Assembly: GCA_002336915.1 (NCBI GenBank)
Contig: DDET01000041.1
Span: 14,244-78,243, forward strand
DNA from: Bacteroidetes bacterium UBA1947
GTDB taxonomy: Bacteria > Bacteroidota > Bacteroidia > Chitinophagales > Chitinophagaceae
Direction of reading: 5' to 3'
DNA length: 64,000 bases
This document shows positions 44,170 to 53,566 of this stretch, piece after piece (the stretch's first letter is position 1; every line of letters begins with the position of its first letter). The position numbers and the translations under genes were made by a program. A model generated the notes under the pieces. It was given only the letters and a program-made list of their open reading frames with translations, did no database searches and had not been told where the DNA came from.

Positions 44170-45714
44170 TTATTGCACAGCCAGTTTCCTGGTTATGCTT
44201 CCTGCTTTAGTATCTATGGTAATAAAGTATACACCCGGCGATATGCCGCTCATATTTACTTTCGCCTGCAATGCATTCAGCTCATTTAGTGATCTTATAA
44301 TGCGCCCTGTAATATCAGACACCTTTATCGACGATATTGCTATCCCATTGCTCTCCACGTTCACATCTCCCGATGTAGGGTTCGGGAATATTTTCATATC
44401 GTTTACCGAAAGCGTAGTCTGGTTTACGCCGGCAGCCCATAAAGGCAGGCCCAGGCAGCGTTGCAGGCGTGGATTCAGATAGTTCATTATCGTATCTATA
44501 TATTTAAGGGCTTTCGTCTTACTCATGTTCCAGTTGGTAGCCAACGCGTTATGATATATCGAATCGCAATGTGCTACTGTATAGTTATAAGGGGGGGCGG
44601 TACCTACAGTTACTGTAGCCGTTGAATCGAACCATTCCCATGGGCTGCCTTCTGTACTGTCAGTAACCAAAGGGAACCAGCCATCAGCACCACCGTTCAC
44701 GGCATTTGCCCTTGCCGTATATGCATCGTTGTATGCCGGAGGAGGCAGGAAGCAGTTGTTATTCCCCAAAGCATTAGCCCTGGGTATCACCCAGCCGCCG
44801 CCATATACATATACCACTGCCTGGTTCACGACAGGCACATAAACCATGCCCTGGATATAAGGTGCAAAGGGGTCTGTGGGGCAATGAAAAGAGATCATTG
44901 GTGCATCACCAGCTGTCAGCCAACTGCTGTCACCAAGGGCGCCGCCCAGGTTGAATGCGAACTGAACATTGTTAGTATGCCCCAGTGAGTTGTTATCATA
45001 GTTATACGTAGCAGAACCACCATGACCATCTATATCACCCATAGCCGCTGTATTGATGTAACAAAAGCCTGCTTGCAGGCCATAAGTTGGATCAGTAGTG
45101 CTGCTGATGAATTTAGCCAGCTGCAGTTGAGCAGAATCATGAAGCGTCACATAGTTAAGAGCCATATAGCCGCCGGTACCCTGGCCACCCATGATTATCT
45201 TGGTGCTGTCTATTTTGTAAGTGTTTGCACCTGCGGCATCTGCTTTGAAGAAGCGTACCGCGGCTTTGGCATCCTGTATGGAACGGTAAACCGCCTGCAA
45301 GAGGCTTCCGCACCTGATATCTACTGTGCTGCCGTATGGATTCCAGCCCATGCGGTAGTCAATATTAGCTACGACATAACCGCGGCGTGCAAATTGCTTA
45401 CAAATTTCCACTGTAGCGCTGTCAAAACGGCTGCCGGTAGGCGATCCATTGATCAGTGCAGGTATGTAGCTGCCGGTATGCATGAAAACGATAAGCGGCC
45501 TGGCTGGCATTGGGTCTGCCATCCCTCCCGGTTCATATACATCCATTTTTAGGTCTATCAAACCCGGGGCGGCGGGGAATATCGAAATGTTCTTACCGTA
45601 CGTAACATTCAGCGTACTTGTCGCTGTCGGGAATATCTCGCTAATAAACCGCTGGGCGTTTACTAACGAACTCATGGCCATTGCCACGATAAATAAGTAA
45701 ATGTACTTCCGCAT
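44170..45714 (-). CDS. Esterase-like alpha/beta hydrolase with T9SS tail; nucleophile Ser missing
   Basis: A 514-aa exported protein. Signal peptide about 1-20; carboxylesterase-like domain about 25-430 (oxyanion-like LIVFMHTGSYIPALING, then RGYVVANIDYRMGWNP); C-terminal type A sorting domain about 440-514 (MKIFPNPTSGDVNVES...ISPGVYFITID). At the nucleophile elbow, where these esterases have G-x-S-x-G-G, this protein reads IIMGGQGTGGYMAL: the Ser position is Gly179, coded GGT. A single base change from AGT would explain it. It may thus be a catalytically dead or non-serine member, serving as a binding or structural surface protein. The ATG at 45714 gives the signal peptide. Confidence 0.82.
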   Translation of the reverse strand: MRKYIYLFIVAMAMSSLVNAQRFISEIFPTATSTLNVTYGKNISIFPAAPGLIDLKMDVYEPGGMADPMPARPLIVFMHTGSYIPALINGSPTGSRFDSATVEICKQFARRGYVVANIDYRMGWNPYGSTVDIRCGSLLQAVYRSIQDAKAAVRFFKADAAGANTYKIDSTKIIMGGQGTGGYMALNYVTLHDSAQLQLAKFISSTTDPTYGLQAGFCYINTAAMGDIDGHGGSATYNYDNNSLGHTNNVQFAFNLGGALGDSSWLTAGDAPMISFHCPTDPFAPYIQGMVYVPVVNQAVVYVYGGGWVIPRANALGNNNCFLPPPAYNDAYTARANAVNGGADGWFPLVTDSTEGSPWEWFDSTATVTVGTAPPYNYTVAHCDSIYHNALATNWNMSKTKALKYIDTIMNYLNPRLQRCLGLPLWAAGVNQTTLSVNDMKIFPNPTSGDVNVESNGIAISSIKVSDITGRIIRSLNELNALQAKVNMSGISPGVYFITIDTKAGSITRKLAVQ

Positions 45715-45777
45715 ATTCGTAGTTTTAGTCAATTAAAGATAATAAAACTTTTAATTTTAATATTTAAACGCGAGATT

Positions 45778-48570
45778 TTACATATTATTTAACTCTATCA
45801 ATAGAGACACATAAGCCACACGTCCCACCCTGGGGCCTCCGTATACTTCATAATGCATTGTATTCAATACATTACTTGCTCCAAGCTTTAGGGTCGAGTA
45901 CATTCTTGGGAAACGCCTGTTCACTTGTGCGTCTATTAGTCCATAACTGTCTATATGCCCGGTAAATTGGGGCGAGCCCTCAAAATCAAAGCCCTGCACC
46001 CATTTGTAATTCACATTAAAACCCCAATGCTTTAGGTCCCTGGCGTTGAAACCAACATTGAATTTGTTTTCCGGTGTATTATAAGCAGGTATCAGTGGAT
46101 CTGTGGATCCATGCCTGTCTAGTTTGTTATAAGAATAGTTGGTGATCACTGCAAAGTACTTACCTATATAGTAGTTAAGCCCCAGCGACAGACCCATCGT
46201 TGTCACCTGGTCTATGGAATTGCTGGCCACCCTGTATGCATTATTGTAGATTATCTCAGGTGCCCCGCTATGCCTCAGCGTATCTACAGACAGGCCTATC
46301 TTATAGCCGATGAAATCTTTGTACCAGCTATAGTATGCACCCAGGTCTACATACAGCCTGCTGAACAACGTTCCCCTGTAGCCCACTTCTATTGTCTTCA
46401 CTTTTTCGGGCACTACCGGCTTCACATTGAAGTATTCCAGCGAGTCGAAATTGATATTCGCATCAAATGCCTTGATAAGAGAGGGCACGGTCACCAGGTT
46501 ATTAAATCCATTCCTGTTGCCTATTAGTATTGCCCTGCCAGTTTGGTAATAAAGGTACTGGTCGGCAAGTGTGGGATTGCGTATCGCACTCGAGAATGAT
46601 ACACGCACATATTGCTCTTTTGCGGGCTGATATACCAGCGAGGCGGCCGGCGAGAACAGGAAGGGAAAATTCTGGTTCTTGTCCATCCTCATCGTTACGT
46701 TGGCCTTCAGCTTGTCATTCAGCAATCTTTTCTCCGCACCTGCATATACCCCAAATTCCCAGTTCCGGATAGTTGCTCCATTTGTATCTGCGAATATGGT
46801 GCCCTGCGAATTAGGGGCGTACAGCCTGAAGTTGGCACCCGTTGTTATGTCACAAAATGCGGGCGTGAATTTATACTCGGCTTGGGCATGGTATAGCGCC
46901 GAATGATCGTAGAACATAGAACCCTTTTGCCCGTATGTCTTTCTCGATGTGATCCCTGCAAATGCAGTATCAAATTCATGCGTACCCGGCGCAAAATAGG
47001 GCTTGTCATTGGGTACTCTTTTTGTATCGCCCACACCGTTTGCGTATTCCTGTGTCTGCGCATGCCATAGTGCGAGTGTATCATAGTAGTTGTTGAAGGC
47101 AAAAGCATTAAGGTCCGATAACCATTGAATATATGGCGCCCCGAATACGGTTGGCTGCGGCGGAGCCCCCGGCAGTGCCTTTATGCGTGCCAGCCTGTCT
47201 GTCCTTGCCCACTCGTTCTCATAATCCTGCACCCAGTGGTCGTTCGATTTTGCTTCGCTCTGCAATTGCAGTGCAGTGAAATAAGCATCGTATGAGTTCC
47301 CTGCATTTTCATTAGTAGCATATGCCCTAATGAACCACTTGTTCTCATGCCTTATCTCTATCCTGTTTTGCAGCAGGAAGATGTCTTTAAGCATATATCG
47401 GTTATCACCCTGGTATATCGTAGTGCCGCTGCCCAGGTTCGATGCCAGTATGGCTTCTGTCTTCGGTGTTATTTTATAATGCATGGCCAGGCCCGCCTTC
47501 ACATTATGCATGTTATAGTCTACAAGGTCCTTTTCTTCTTAGCCCTTCCGGTTAAAGGTACCAAGGCCTATATACGATCCCGGCGCGTTTCTGAAATCAG
47601 TGCCCGTTATAAACTCATCCCCGTAGGTATTTACTGCATCATAGCCTCCCGGGTTGTGTTCGCCCGTTAGCGATTGTGGGGTAGCACTCTTGTTATCTGC
47701 AGCCCAGTCCTTTGCGCGCAGGTAGTACAGGTTCACCTTGTAGCCGAATTTCTGCTCGCCTTTTTTATTCTTAAACACCTGTGCCCAGCGCAGCGCGCCT
47801 TCAAACATATCGCGCTCACCCGCCTTCAGGCTCACCTCGAGTCCGGGCTTATCAAAGGGGCTGCGACTATTGATGCTGATCACACCATTAAAGGCATTCG
47901 GCCCGTAAAATGCCGAGCTGGCACCCACTATCAGTTCCACCTTCTGCACATCCAGTTCACTTGCGCCCAAAAAATTGCCCAGCGAAAAATTCAGTCCCGG
48001 GCTCTGGTTGTCCACCCCGTCAATAAGCTGCAGTGAGCGCACCGGAGATGTGCTGCTGAAACCGCGCGTATTCAACACCTTAAAACCAAAGCTGGCCGAT
48101 GCAAGGTCCACGCCTTTTAGCTGCCCCAGCCCTTCGTAGAAGTTCACCGCAGGTGTTTCCTTTATACCTATCCTGCTCATCGACTCCACTGTCAGTGGCG
48201 ACTCTTTTTGTTTCTCCGTTATACGGTTGCCCAGCACATTTACATCGCTCAGCTGCACCTCGCTGCTTTGCAGCCTTACCGTAATTCTTTTAGAATTTTT
48301 TACCACTATTTCCTGGCTCGTATAGCTTATGTAAGAAACCACTACCGTCAGCGGGAAAGCCTCATTCGTCCGTATCAGGAATTTACCATTCTCATCAGTC
48401 ACGGTCCCGTTTTGCGTACCCTTTACCACTACGTTCACGCCCACGAGCGGATCATTGCTCTGCAGGTCTTTTACCAGGCCGTTAATTTCTTGCTGTGCAA
48501 AAACCGGTTGAGATAACGATGCTAAGAATAGGGAAATAAAAAGAGAGAAAGTGTAATGGTATATCCTCAT
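45778..48570 (-). pseudogene. TonB-dependent receptor split by one in-frame TAA
   Basis: The frame from ATG 48570 reads signal peptide (residues 1-26, FAQQ), carboxypeptidase-regulatory-like domain about 27-110, plug about 115-240 (VKVELIVGASSAFYGPNAFNGVISI), start of the barrel, then a TAA at 47539-47541 (codon 344). The same frame continues without a further stop for 586 codons through the rest of the barrel to a normal end at 45778 (GRVAYVSLLIELN). So a single stop codon splits an otherwise complete 930-residue receptor; the flanking RKG-stop-EEKDL suggests the codon was CAA or GAA. Internal initiation at Met of 47511 is conceivable but would give a barrel without plug. The substrate is unknown; no SusD partner is adjacent. 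Confidence 0.85.
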
Positions 48571-48585
48571 ATATTACCGGTTATA

Positions 48586-48593
48586 CAAACTTA
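48586..48593 (-). promoter_or_regulatory. -7 box of the split TonB-dependent receptor
   Basis: The reverse strand reads TAAGTTTG, an exact TAnnTTTG match 15 bases before the ATG at 48570. Confidence 0.45.
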
Positions 48594-48743
48594 TATAAAA
48601 TCCGGTACATTTTATAATTACGCAGGCATCAGGCGGGCAGGGGTTTTCCACAGTTGTGGGTATCTTTTATCGCCTGTAAAATGTGGATATCTTCATTTGG
48701 AGCAGCAATCGTCCTTTGTATCTTAGTAGCAGCATCCAGCATC

Positions 48744-49355
48744 ATGTCCACCCCCATATATTTAGAACAGCTCTCCAAAGACAAAAAGCTACTTAGGCTC
48801 ATCAACGCCATACCGCCATTTAAGTTGAAAAAGCGGAAGAATATCTGCCTGCGCCTGTGCGCCTCCATCATGAGCCAGCAGCTATCCACCAAAGTAGCCA
48901 AGGTCATCTACGAGCGCTTCCTGGAGCTCTACGATGGTGGCGAGCCTACCCCGCAGCAGATCGTAGATACACCTCCTGCCACCCTGCGCGCCATTGGCCT
49001 CTCCAATGCAAAGGTCAGCTATGTGCAGAATGTGGCCCGCTACGCCATAGAGCACAACATTACCGACAAGATGCTCTATAAAATGAGCAATGAAGAAGTC
49101 CTCGATTTCCTCACCCCCATAAAAGGGGTCGGCCGCTGGACGGTGGAGATGATGCTCATGTTCACCCTTGGTCGCGAGGATATTTTCGCCCCCGATGACC
49201 TCGGCATTCAACAGGGCATGATACAGCTTTACAAGCTGGACCCCACAGATAAAAAAGCCCTGCGCGAAAAAATGTTGAAAATATCGGCCAAATGGAGCCC
49301 CTACCGCACTTATGCATGCATGTACCTCTGGCGCTATAAAGATGCAGGCATATAA
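48744..49355 (+). CDS. DNA-3-methyladenine glycosylase II-like (HhH-GPD)
   Basis: A 203-aa base-excision repair glycosylase. The helix-hairpin-helix and GPD motif are visible: LTPIKGVGRWTVEMMLMFTL, then the catalytic Asp in IFAPDDLGIQQGM. The SIMSQQLSTKVA helix near residue 45 is typical of AlkA/Mag1-type enzymes that remove alkylated purines. The ATG at 48744 is chosen because the upstream 30 residues of the open frame have no family match. The J-domain gene follows 39 bp downstream. Confidence 0.88.
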   Translation: MSTPIYLEQLSKDKKLLRLINAIPPFKLKKRKNICLRLCASIMSQQLSTKVAKVIYERFLELYDGGEPTPQQIVDTPPATLRAIGLSNAKVSYVQNVARYAIEHNITDKMLYKMSNEEVLDFLTPIKGVGRWTVEMMLMFTLGREDIFAPDDLGIQQGMIQLYKLDPTDKKALREKMLKISAKWSPYRTYACMYLWRYKDAGI

Positions 49356-49394
49356 GCGCAAGGCTAAAAGCGTAATTTAGCCCCCCCGGCACAA

Positions 49395-50051
49395 ATGCGG
49401 ATAAAAGACCACTATAAAACATTGGGCGTACCCACAACGGCAAGCGCACAGGATATTAAAAATGCCTGGCGCAAGCTCGCCTTCCAATACCACCCCGACC
49501 AGAACCCCGGAAATGCATTTGCCGAGGCCAATTTTAAGGAACTTCAGGAAGCCTACTCGATATTATCAAACAACAACAAACGCCGGAAATATGACGAGGA
49601 AAGATGGCTGGCCGGCATGGGTAGCAAAGCACGTCATCAGCAAGCCATCACTCCCCAATGGATATTGGCAGAATGCCAAAAGCTGAGCCGCCATATGGCC
49701 ACCGTTGATACCTACCGCATGAGCCACCGCTCCCTGCGCGACTATATCTTCCTCCTGCTATCGGACGCGCATATAGGCGTGCTGCTGCACCATAATGAGC
49801 CTGCCACCAATACCGCCATAGTACAGGAATTACTGAAGGCTACCCACAGCCTGCAGTACGAATATATGCGGGAAATTGCCGCTCCGCTACGGCAGTTGGC
49901 AGGCACCGACGAGGCCTTGCAAAGTCTCATCACACGCACAATTGACAGGCATAGAAAACAGGCAGGCATAGATAAATATTTTACCATTTTTATCCTTGCA
50001 GCCGCGCTGGCACTGGCCTTGCTCATGTACCTCTACGGTCGCCGCAGGTAA
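49395..50051 (+). CDS. Membrane-anchored J-domain protein
   Basis: A 218-aa protein. The N-terminal J domain (about 5-70) has all hallmarks: DHYKTLGV, YHPDQNPGN with the HPD triad, and KELQEAYSILSN; it stimulates Hsp70 ATPase activity. The middle is helical. A C-terminal membrane helix (TIFILAAALALALLMYLYG) ends in GRRR, so this is a tail-anchored J protein with its J domain in the cytoplasm. It lacks the Gly/Phe and zinc-finger regions of DnaJ, so it is a specialised co-chaperone, possibly of the DnaK at 18189. Confidence 0.88.
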   Translation: MRIKDHYKTLGVPTTASAQDIKNAWRKLAFQYHPDQNPGNAFAEANFKELQEAYSILSNNNKRRKYDEERWLAGMGSKARHQQAITPQWILAECQKLSRHMATVDTYRMSHRSLRDYIFLLLSDAHIGVLLHHNEPATNTAIVQELLKATHSLQYEYMREIAAPLRQLAGTDEALQSLITRTIDRHRKQAGIDKYFTIFILAAALALALLMYLYGRRR

Positions 50052-50152
50052 GCAGGCTTGACAATAGCGGGGAAAAAACCTATATTGTATGCTTAATATG
50101 CCCTTATTTTAAAAAGGATATACTATCTTTAAGCGTTTAATTGACAAAAAAG

Positions 50153-50407
50153 ATGAAAAAAACATTACTATTACTTTGTGCCTTCTCTGTTCTTGCATTC
50201 TCATGCAAGAAGAAAGAAACATTTTGCTGGTTTTGTGTAAACACTTATTCATACCCGGATAACCCTCCCTATGGCGCTCACACAGCCTTCGACACTTCAT
50301 GGCAGTGCAATATGAGCGAGGAAGAAATATTGAATTTTGCAGCCCAGTACCCCGAGCAGCATTTTAGTACTTATACCAAGTACGCTATGACCTGCGCAAG
50401 GTATTAA
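50153..50407 (+). CDS. Small cysteine-containing lipoprotein
   Basis: An 84-aa protein with a lipoprotein signal (FSCKKK, lipidated Cys about 18), then a CWFC pair soon after the anchor and two later Cys residues (WQCNM, MTCARY). The C-x-x-C and paired cysteines suggest disulfides or metal binding in the periplasm. Not recognised. A TATCTTTA near-match to the -7 box lies about 20 bases upstream. The frame start five codons earlier is less likely. Confidence 0.65.
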   Translation: MKKTLLLLCAFSVLAFSCKKKETFCWFCVNTYSYPDNPPYGAHTAFDTSWQCNMSEEEILNFAAQYPEQHFSTYTKYAMTCARY

Positions 50408-50436
50408 CCATACTTAGTAAGTATTTTAAAGATAAG

Positions 50437-50465
50437 CAGCCAGGCTATCGCCCGGCTGTTTTTTT
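50437..50465. terminator. Bidirectional terminator
   Basis: CAGCCAGG, CTATCG, CCCGGCTG then a run of seven T; one A-C mismatch in the stem. It ends the small lipoprotein gene and probably the convergent gene at 50464. Confidence 0.65.
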
Positions 50466-50970
50466 ATTCCCTGAAGCCAAGCTTGAGTTTTAATTCTTCC
50501 ACCACATTGTATATGATCGGGCAGCTGCCATAATGCAGCATAGTGCCGGGAAGGCGTTCCTTAAAACCCGGCTTATGTAAATGCGGGAAATCACGGCACT
50601 CGGTAAAACGCCCCTCATAAATAGTGCACTTCTTGTCTGCAAAAAAATGGCAGGGTACGGAGTTGATGAAGCAAGCTCCGGCCAGGCTCTCTTCTATATA
50701 TTGCTCCTTTACGGCAGCTACAGGCATATCCAGGTACACAGCAAGGCCGTCTATCTCCTGTCTGGTAATATTTACAACAAGTGTACTGCAGCAATTGCCG
50801 CATGCAGTACAGTTTATAGCCGCGCTCACTTCCCTGTTCAGCGCATGCACAATATCATCCAGTGCGGCACCCGGTTGCAATGTTATAAATTGCAGGAAGG
50901 CACTGTTCTCTTCCTCTTTATTTACCAGCTCCTCTGCAATGAAAGGCAGGTCTATTTTATACTTATCCAA
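50464..50970 (-). CDS. YkgJ-type cysteine cluster protein
   Basis: A 168-aa cytoplasmic protein with the zinc/iron-chelating cysteine-cluster pattern: CTACGNCCSTL near residue 55, then NSVPCHFFADKKCTIYEGRFTECRDFP near 110-130. The eight or so Cys residues fit the YkgJ/UPF0153 family, of which some members bind an Fe or Zn cluster; the function is unknown. It is convergent with the small lipoprotein gene. Confidence 0.85.
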   Translation of the reverse strand: MDKYKIDLPFIAEELVNKEEENSAFLQFITLQPGAALDDIVHALNREVSAAINCTACGNCCSTLVVNITRQEIDGLAVYLDMPVAAVKEQYIEESLAGACFINSVPCHFFADKKCTIYEGRFTECRDFPHLHKPGFKERLPGTMLHYGSCPIIYNVVEELKLKLGFRE

Positions 50971-51008
50971 TGGTGCTTATTCTTGTACACAAAGCTACCG
51001 CTATTAAT

Positions 51009-53417
51009 TTAATTCAGCCGCTTCATCTCGTCCAGCTGGCTCTCATGCTTTGCTTTAGCACTGTTCTTACCAAATGAGTAACTAACACTCAGTGCCACTT
51101 GCCTTGAATGGAATCGATAATCAGTATCGCCAATTGTATTGTCAAAAACAGCATGCTCTGTATCCCGGTTAAGGCCCAGGGGGTCCCTTACGTGAAGCTT
51201 TACAAGGCAGGTATCTTTAAATAGTTTTCGTGATACGTAGGCATCCAGATCGTGCTGTGGTTTTGTGGTCACCAGCAGGTCGTCCCTGTAGCCGGTGCTA
51301 CCATGATAGTATAGGTCCACTTGCCACTTGCCAAATACAAATTGGGTATCAACGGTCACAAAACAGCCTCCTCCTTCCGATCGTATTTCCTCATCAAGCA
51401 GCTTACCCGCATACTCCGCATAATACCCATCGCAGGCTATTGCCATCAGGAACCATTTATACAACTGCTTGTTGTAACTGATCGATGCATTGACGGCTTG
51501 CTGAATGCCGATATTTCTATCTGTCCGCACGGTGCCTTTTGTATGGGCATCAGGTATCACTATTGTGCCGATGATGTCTTTTGAGTAGGAACAGCTCAGG
51601 CTGGTAACCAGTTGGTTCTTATAGCTATGTTTCAGCTCCATGTTGTGACTGAACTGTGGCCTCAGTTCAGGATTGCCTACCGAATAGCTATACTGGTTAA
51701 TGAATGAAACGAAGGGGTTCAGCCTTTTGTAATTAGGCCGGTCGATACGCCTGCCGTAATTCAGCTCCAGTTGATTATCGTCATTGGCCTTGTAAGAGAC
51801 AAAAGCTGTTGGGAATAAAGAAAGATAGTTCTTGCTAAATTCCTTGCTCCCTACCGCCTGCTTGCCCCTTAGGTTCACTTGTTCTGCCCTCAGGCCTGCT
51901 TGAGCTTGCCATTTTTTACCAAGTTCTTTGCTCACATTTACATACGCAGAGTTCACATTTTCATTGTACAAAAAACTATTGCTGCGCGTAGTATCGGGCA
52001 GCCAGCTGTTATTTTCAAGTACCGTGTAATCTGCGGTATTATTTATCGCCACCAGGCTGCTCTTCAGCCCGGTCTCCAGTTTTACTTTACCCACCATTCT
52101 TGCATAGTCAGCCTTGGCACTATATATGTTCATATTAAAAGGCATGTCTCCTCTCAGGTCTAGCCCGGGCGGCGCTGCTCCCTGGCTTGCATAATTCGAG
52201 TTGGTGGTATTTTGCTTTGTATGCTGGTTGTAGTTGATGAAGTCGAGGTTTATATCAAGCGTATGGTCTTTACCAAACTCGTGTTTCAGGTAAGCATTTG
52301 CAATGGCATTGGTACGCAAAAAGGTATCTAAGGTCAATGCGTCATTATGCACAATGTTGCCGCTGGTATTATCTGCGATATCCGCACTGGTGTATGTCGA
52401 TTCGTGGTTGGGATGATACACGTCCGTGGCAGAGAGGCCCACTGTGGTTTGGGAGTCAATATCATAGTCCGCACCTAGTTGCAACTTGTCGTTCGAAAAA
52501 TATTCTTTCGATACTTGTACAGAATTATCATAGCCGCTTGCTGCTCCGCTCTGTGGATCAAAAAAGGTCCTGTCCCTTGTTATCCTCGCCCAGCCTATTG
52601 CATTAAAATAAGTGCCGTCGGCGTACAGGTTCAGTTTATCTTTATGGTAATTGGCACGCAGGGCAGCATATTCTGCGGGGTACACGCCTTGGCCATATTC
52701 AAGGTCGGCACTGCCGTTAAACCCTTCTTTACGGCTCTTCTTCATCTTGATATTAATGATACCCGCATTGCCCGATGCATCATACTTGGCCGAAGGCTGC
52801 GTGATCAGCTCTATTTGCGAAAGCTCGTTTGCCGACATGCTTTTCAGGTAATCTGCGAGTTGGTCTGCTGACAAATAGGTCTCCTTCCCGTTGATAAGCA
52901 CCAGCACACCTTGTTTCCCCGCCATTGAGATATTGTTATTGGCATCCACTGTAACTCCCGGCAGCTTACGCAGCAATTCAAGAATATTAGAACCAACAGC
53001 TATCCCCGAACCCTCTACATTTACTATTGTTTTCCCAAGCCCATTCTCTATAAATGATTTCTTGCCTGTTACCGTTACCTCTTTTAGCGAGGTGCTTGCT
53101 TTTTGCATTGTAACGACTAAATCTTCATTTAACCCTGCCTTCAATATCACAGGCTGCTTCGTATGCTCAAAACCTATTGCATTCATATCCAGTAGGTAAC
53201 TACCCACGGGAATACCACCGATTGTAAAGCTCCCATCGTCTCCCGCTATCTCCGAACGCAGCCAACTGGAGTCCACAGCCTTTAAGATGCTCACGGTAGC
53301 TGATGGTACAGTCGCACCGTTCTTGTCAATCACCTTACCCTTTAAAGTGGCGGTTTGCGCATTAGCATTGAATATAAATAACAACAGGAAAAGAATGGTG
53401 CTACAGGCTGCTTTCAT
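51009..53417 (-). CDS. TonB-dependent-type outer membrane receptor (OMP_b-brl_3 family), second copy
   Basis: An 802-aa outer-membrane receptor with signal peptide, N-terminal carboxypeptidase-regulatory-like domain (GKVIDKNGATVPSATVSIL), plug (LLRKLPGVTVDANNNISMAGKQGVLVLING) and a barrel with the same GRRIDRPNYKRLNPF core as the receptor at 30386. The two are clear homologues and may serve related substrates. The C-terminus is charged and not aromatic. It is transcribed alone upstream of the cysteine-cluster gene. Confidence 0.9.
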   Translation of the reverse strand: MKAACSTILFLLLFIFNANAQTATLKGKVIDKNGATVPSATVSILKAVDSSWLRSEIAGDDGSFTIGGIPVGSYLLDMNAIGFEHTKQPVILKAGLNEDLVVTMQKASTSLKEVTVTGKKSFIENGLGKTIVNVEGSGIAVGSNILELLRKLPGVTVDANNNISMAGKQGVLVLINGKETYLSADQLADYLKSMSANELSQIELITQPSAKYDASGNAGIINIKMKKSRKEGFNGSADLEYGQGVYPAEYAALRANYHKDKLNLYADGTYFNAIGWARITRDRTFFDPQSGAASGYDNSVQVSKEYFSNDKLQLGADYDIDSQTTVGLSATDVYHPNHESTYTSADIADNTSGNIVHNDALTLDTFLRTNAIANAYLKHEFGKDHTLDINLDFINYNQHTKQNTTNSNYASQGAAPPGLDLRGDMPFNMNIYSAKADYARMVGKVKLETGLKSSLVAINNTADYTVLENNSWLPDTTRSNSFLYNENVNSAYVNVSKELGKKWQAQAGLRAEQVNLRGKQAVGSKEFSKNYLSLFPTAFVSYKANDDNQLELNYGRRIDRPNYKRLNPFVSFINQYSYSVGNPELRPQFSHNMELKHSYKNQLVTSLSCSYSKDIIGTIVIPDAHTKGTVRTDRNIGIQQAVNASISYNKQLYKWFLMAIACDGYYAEYAGKLLDEEIRSEGGGCFVTVDTQFVFGKWQVDLYYHGSTGYRDDLLVTTKPQHDLDAYVSRKLFKDTCLVKLHVRDPLGLNRDTEHAVFDNTIGDTDYRFHSRQVALSVSYSFGKNSAKAKHESQLDEMKRLN

Positions 53418-53509
53418 TACATATAGTTTTGAGGATACAATGAAAGATAGACGAAAAACTTGTTAAGGAGGTTAGTAGCGCTCGGTGGTTTTGCTAAACT
53501 TTAACTTTT

Positions 53510-53544
53510 ATTGCAAAAAGAAAGGGCAGCTAGTAGCTGCCCTT
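53510..53544 (-). terminator. Terminator of smc
   Basis: On the reverse strand AAGGGCAGCTA and TAGCTGCCCTT form an 11-bp stem followed by TCTTTTTGC. Confidence 0.75.
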
Positions 53545-53566
53545 ATATTGACTGACAATTTTTTGT

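Noticed and set aside
47512..47541. Frameshift as cause of the split TonB-dependent receptor
   Set aside because: The two halves are in the same reading frame (the TAA and the downstream Met are a multiple of three apart), so it is a nonsense codon, not a frameshift.
16531..48570. Alternative genetic code with TAA/TAG read as Gln
   Set aside because: Both codons end many intact genes in the window normally; two isolated nonsense changes are the simpler explanation.
48601..48680. DnaA-box-like TTTTCCACA and TGTGGAT words near the glycosylase gene (also near 57175 and 63320)
   Set aside because: Each is isolated and at least one mismatch from the consensus; no cluster, AT-rich unwinding element or dnaA/dnaN genes, so no origin is claimed.
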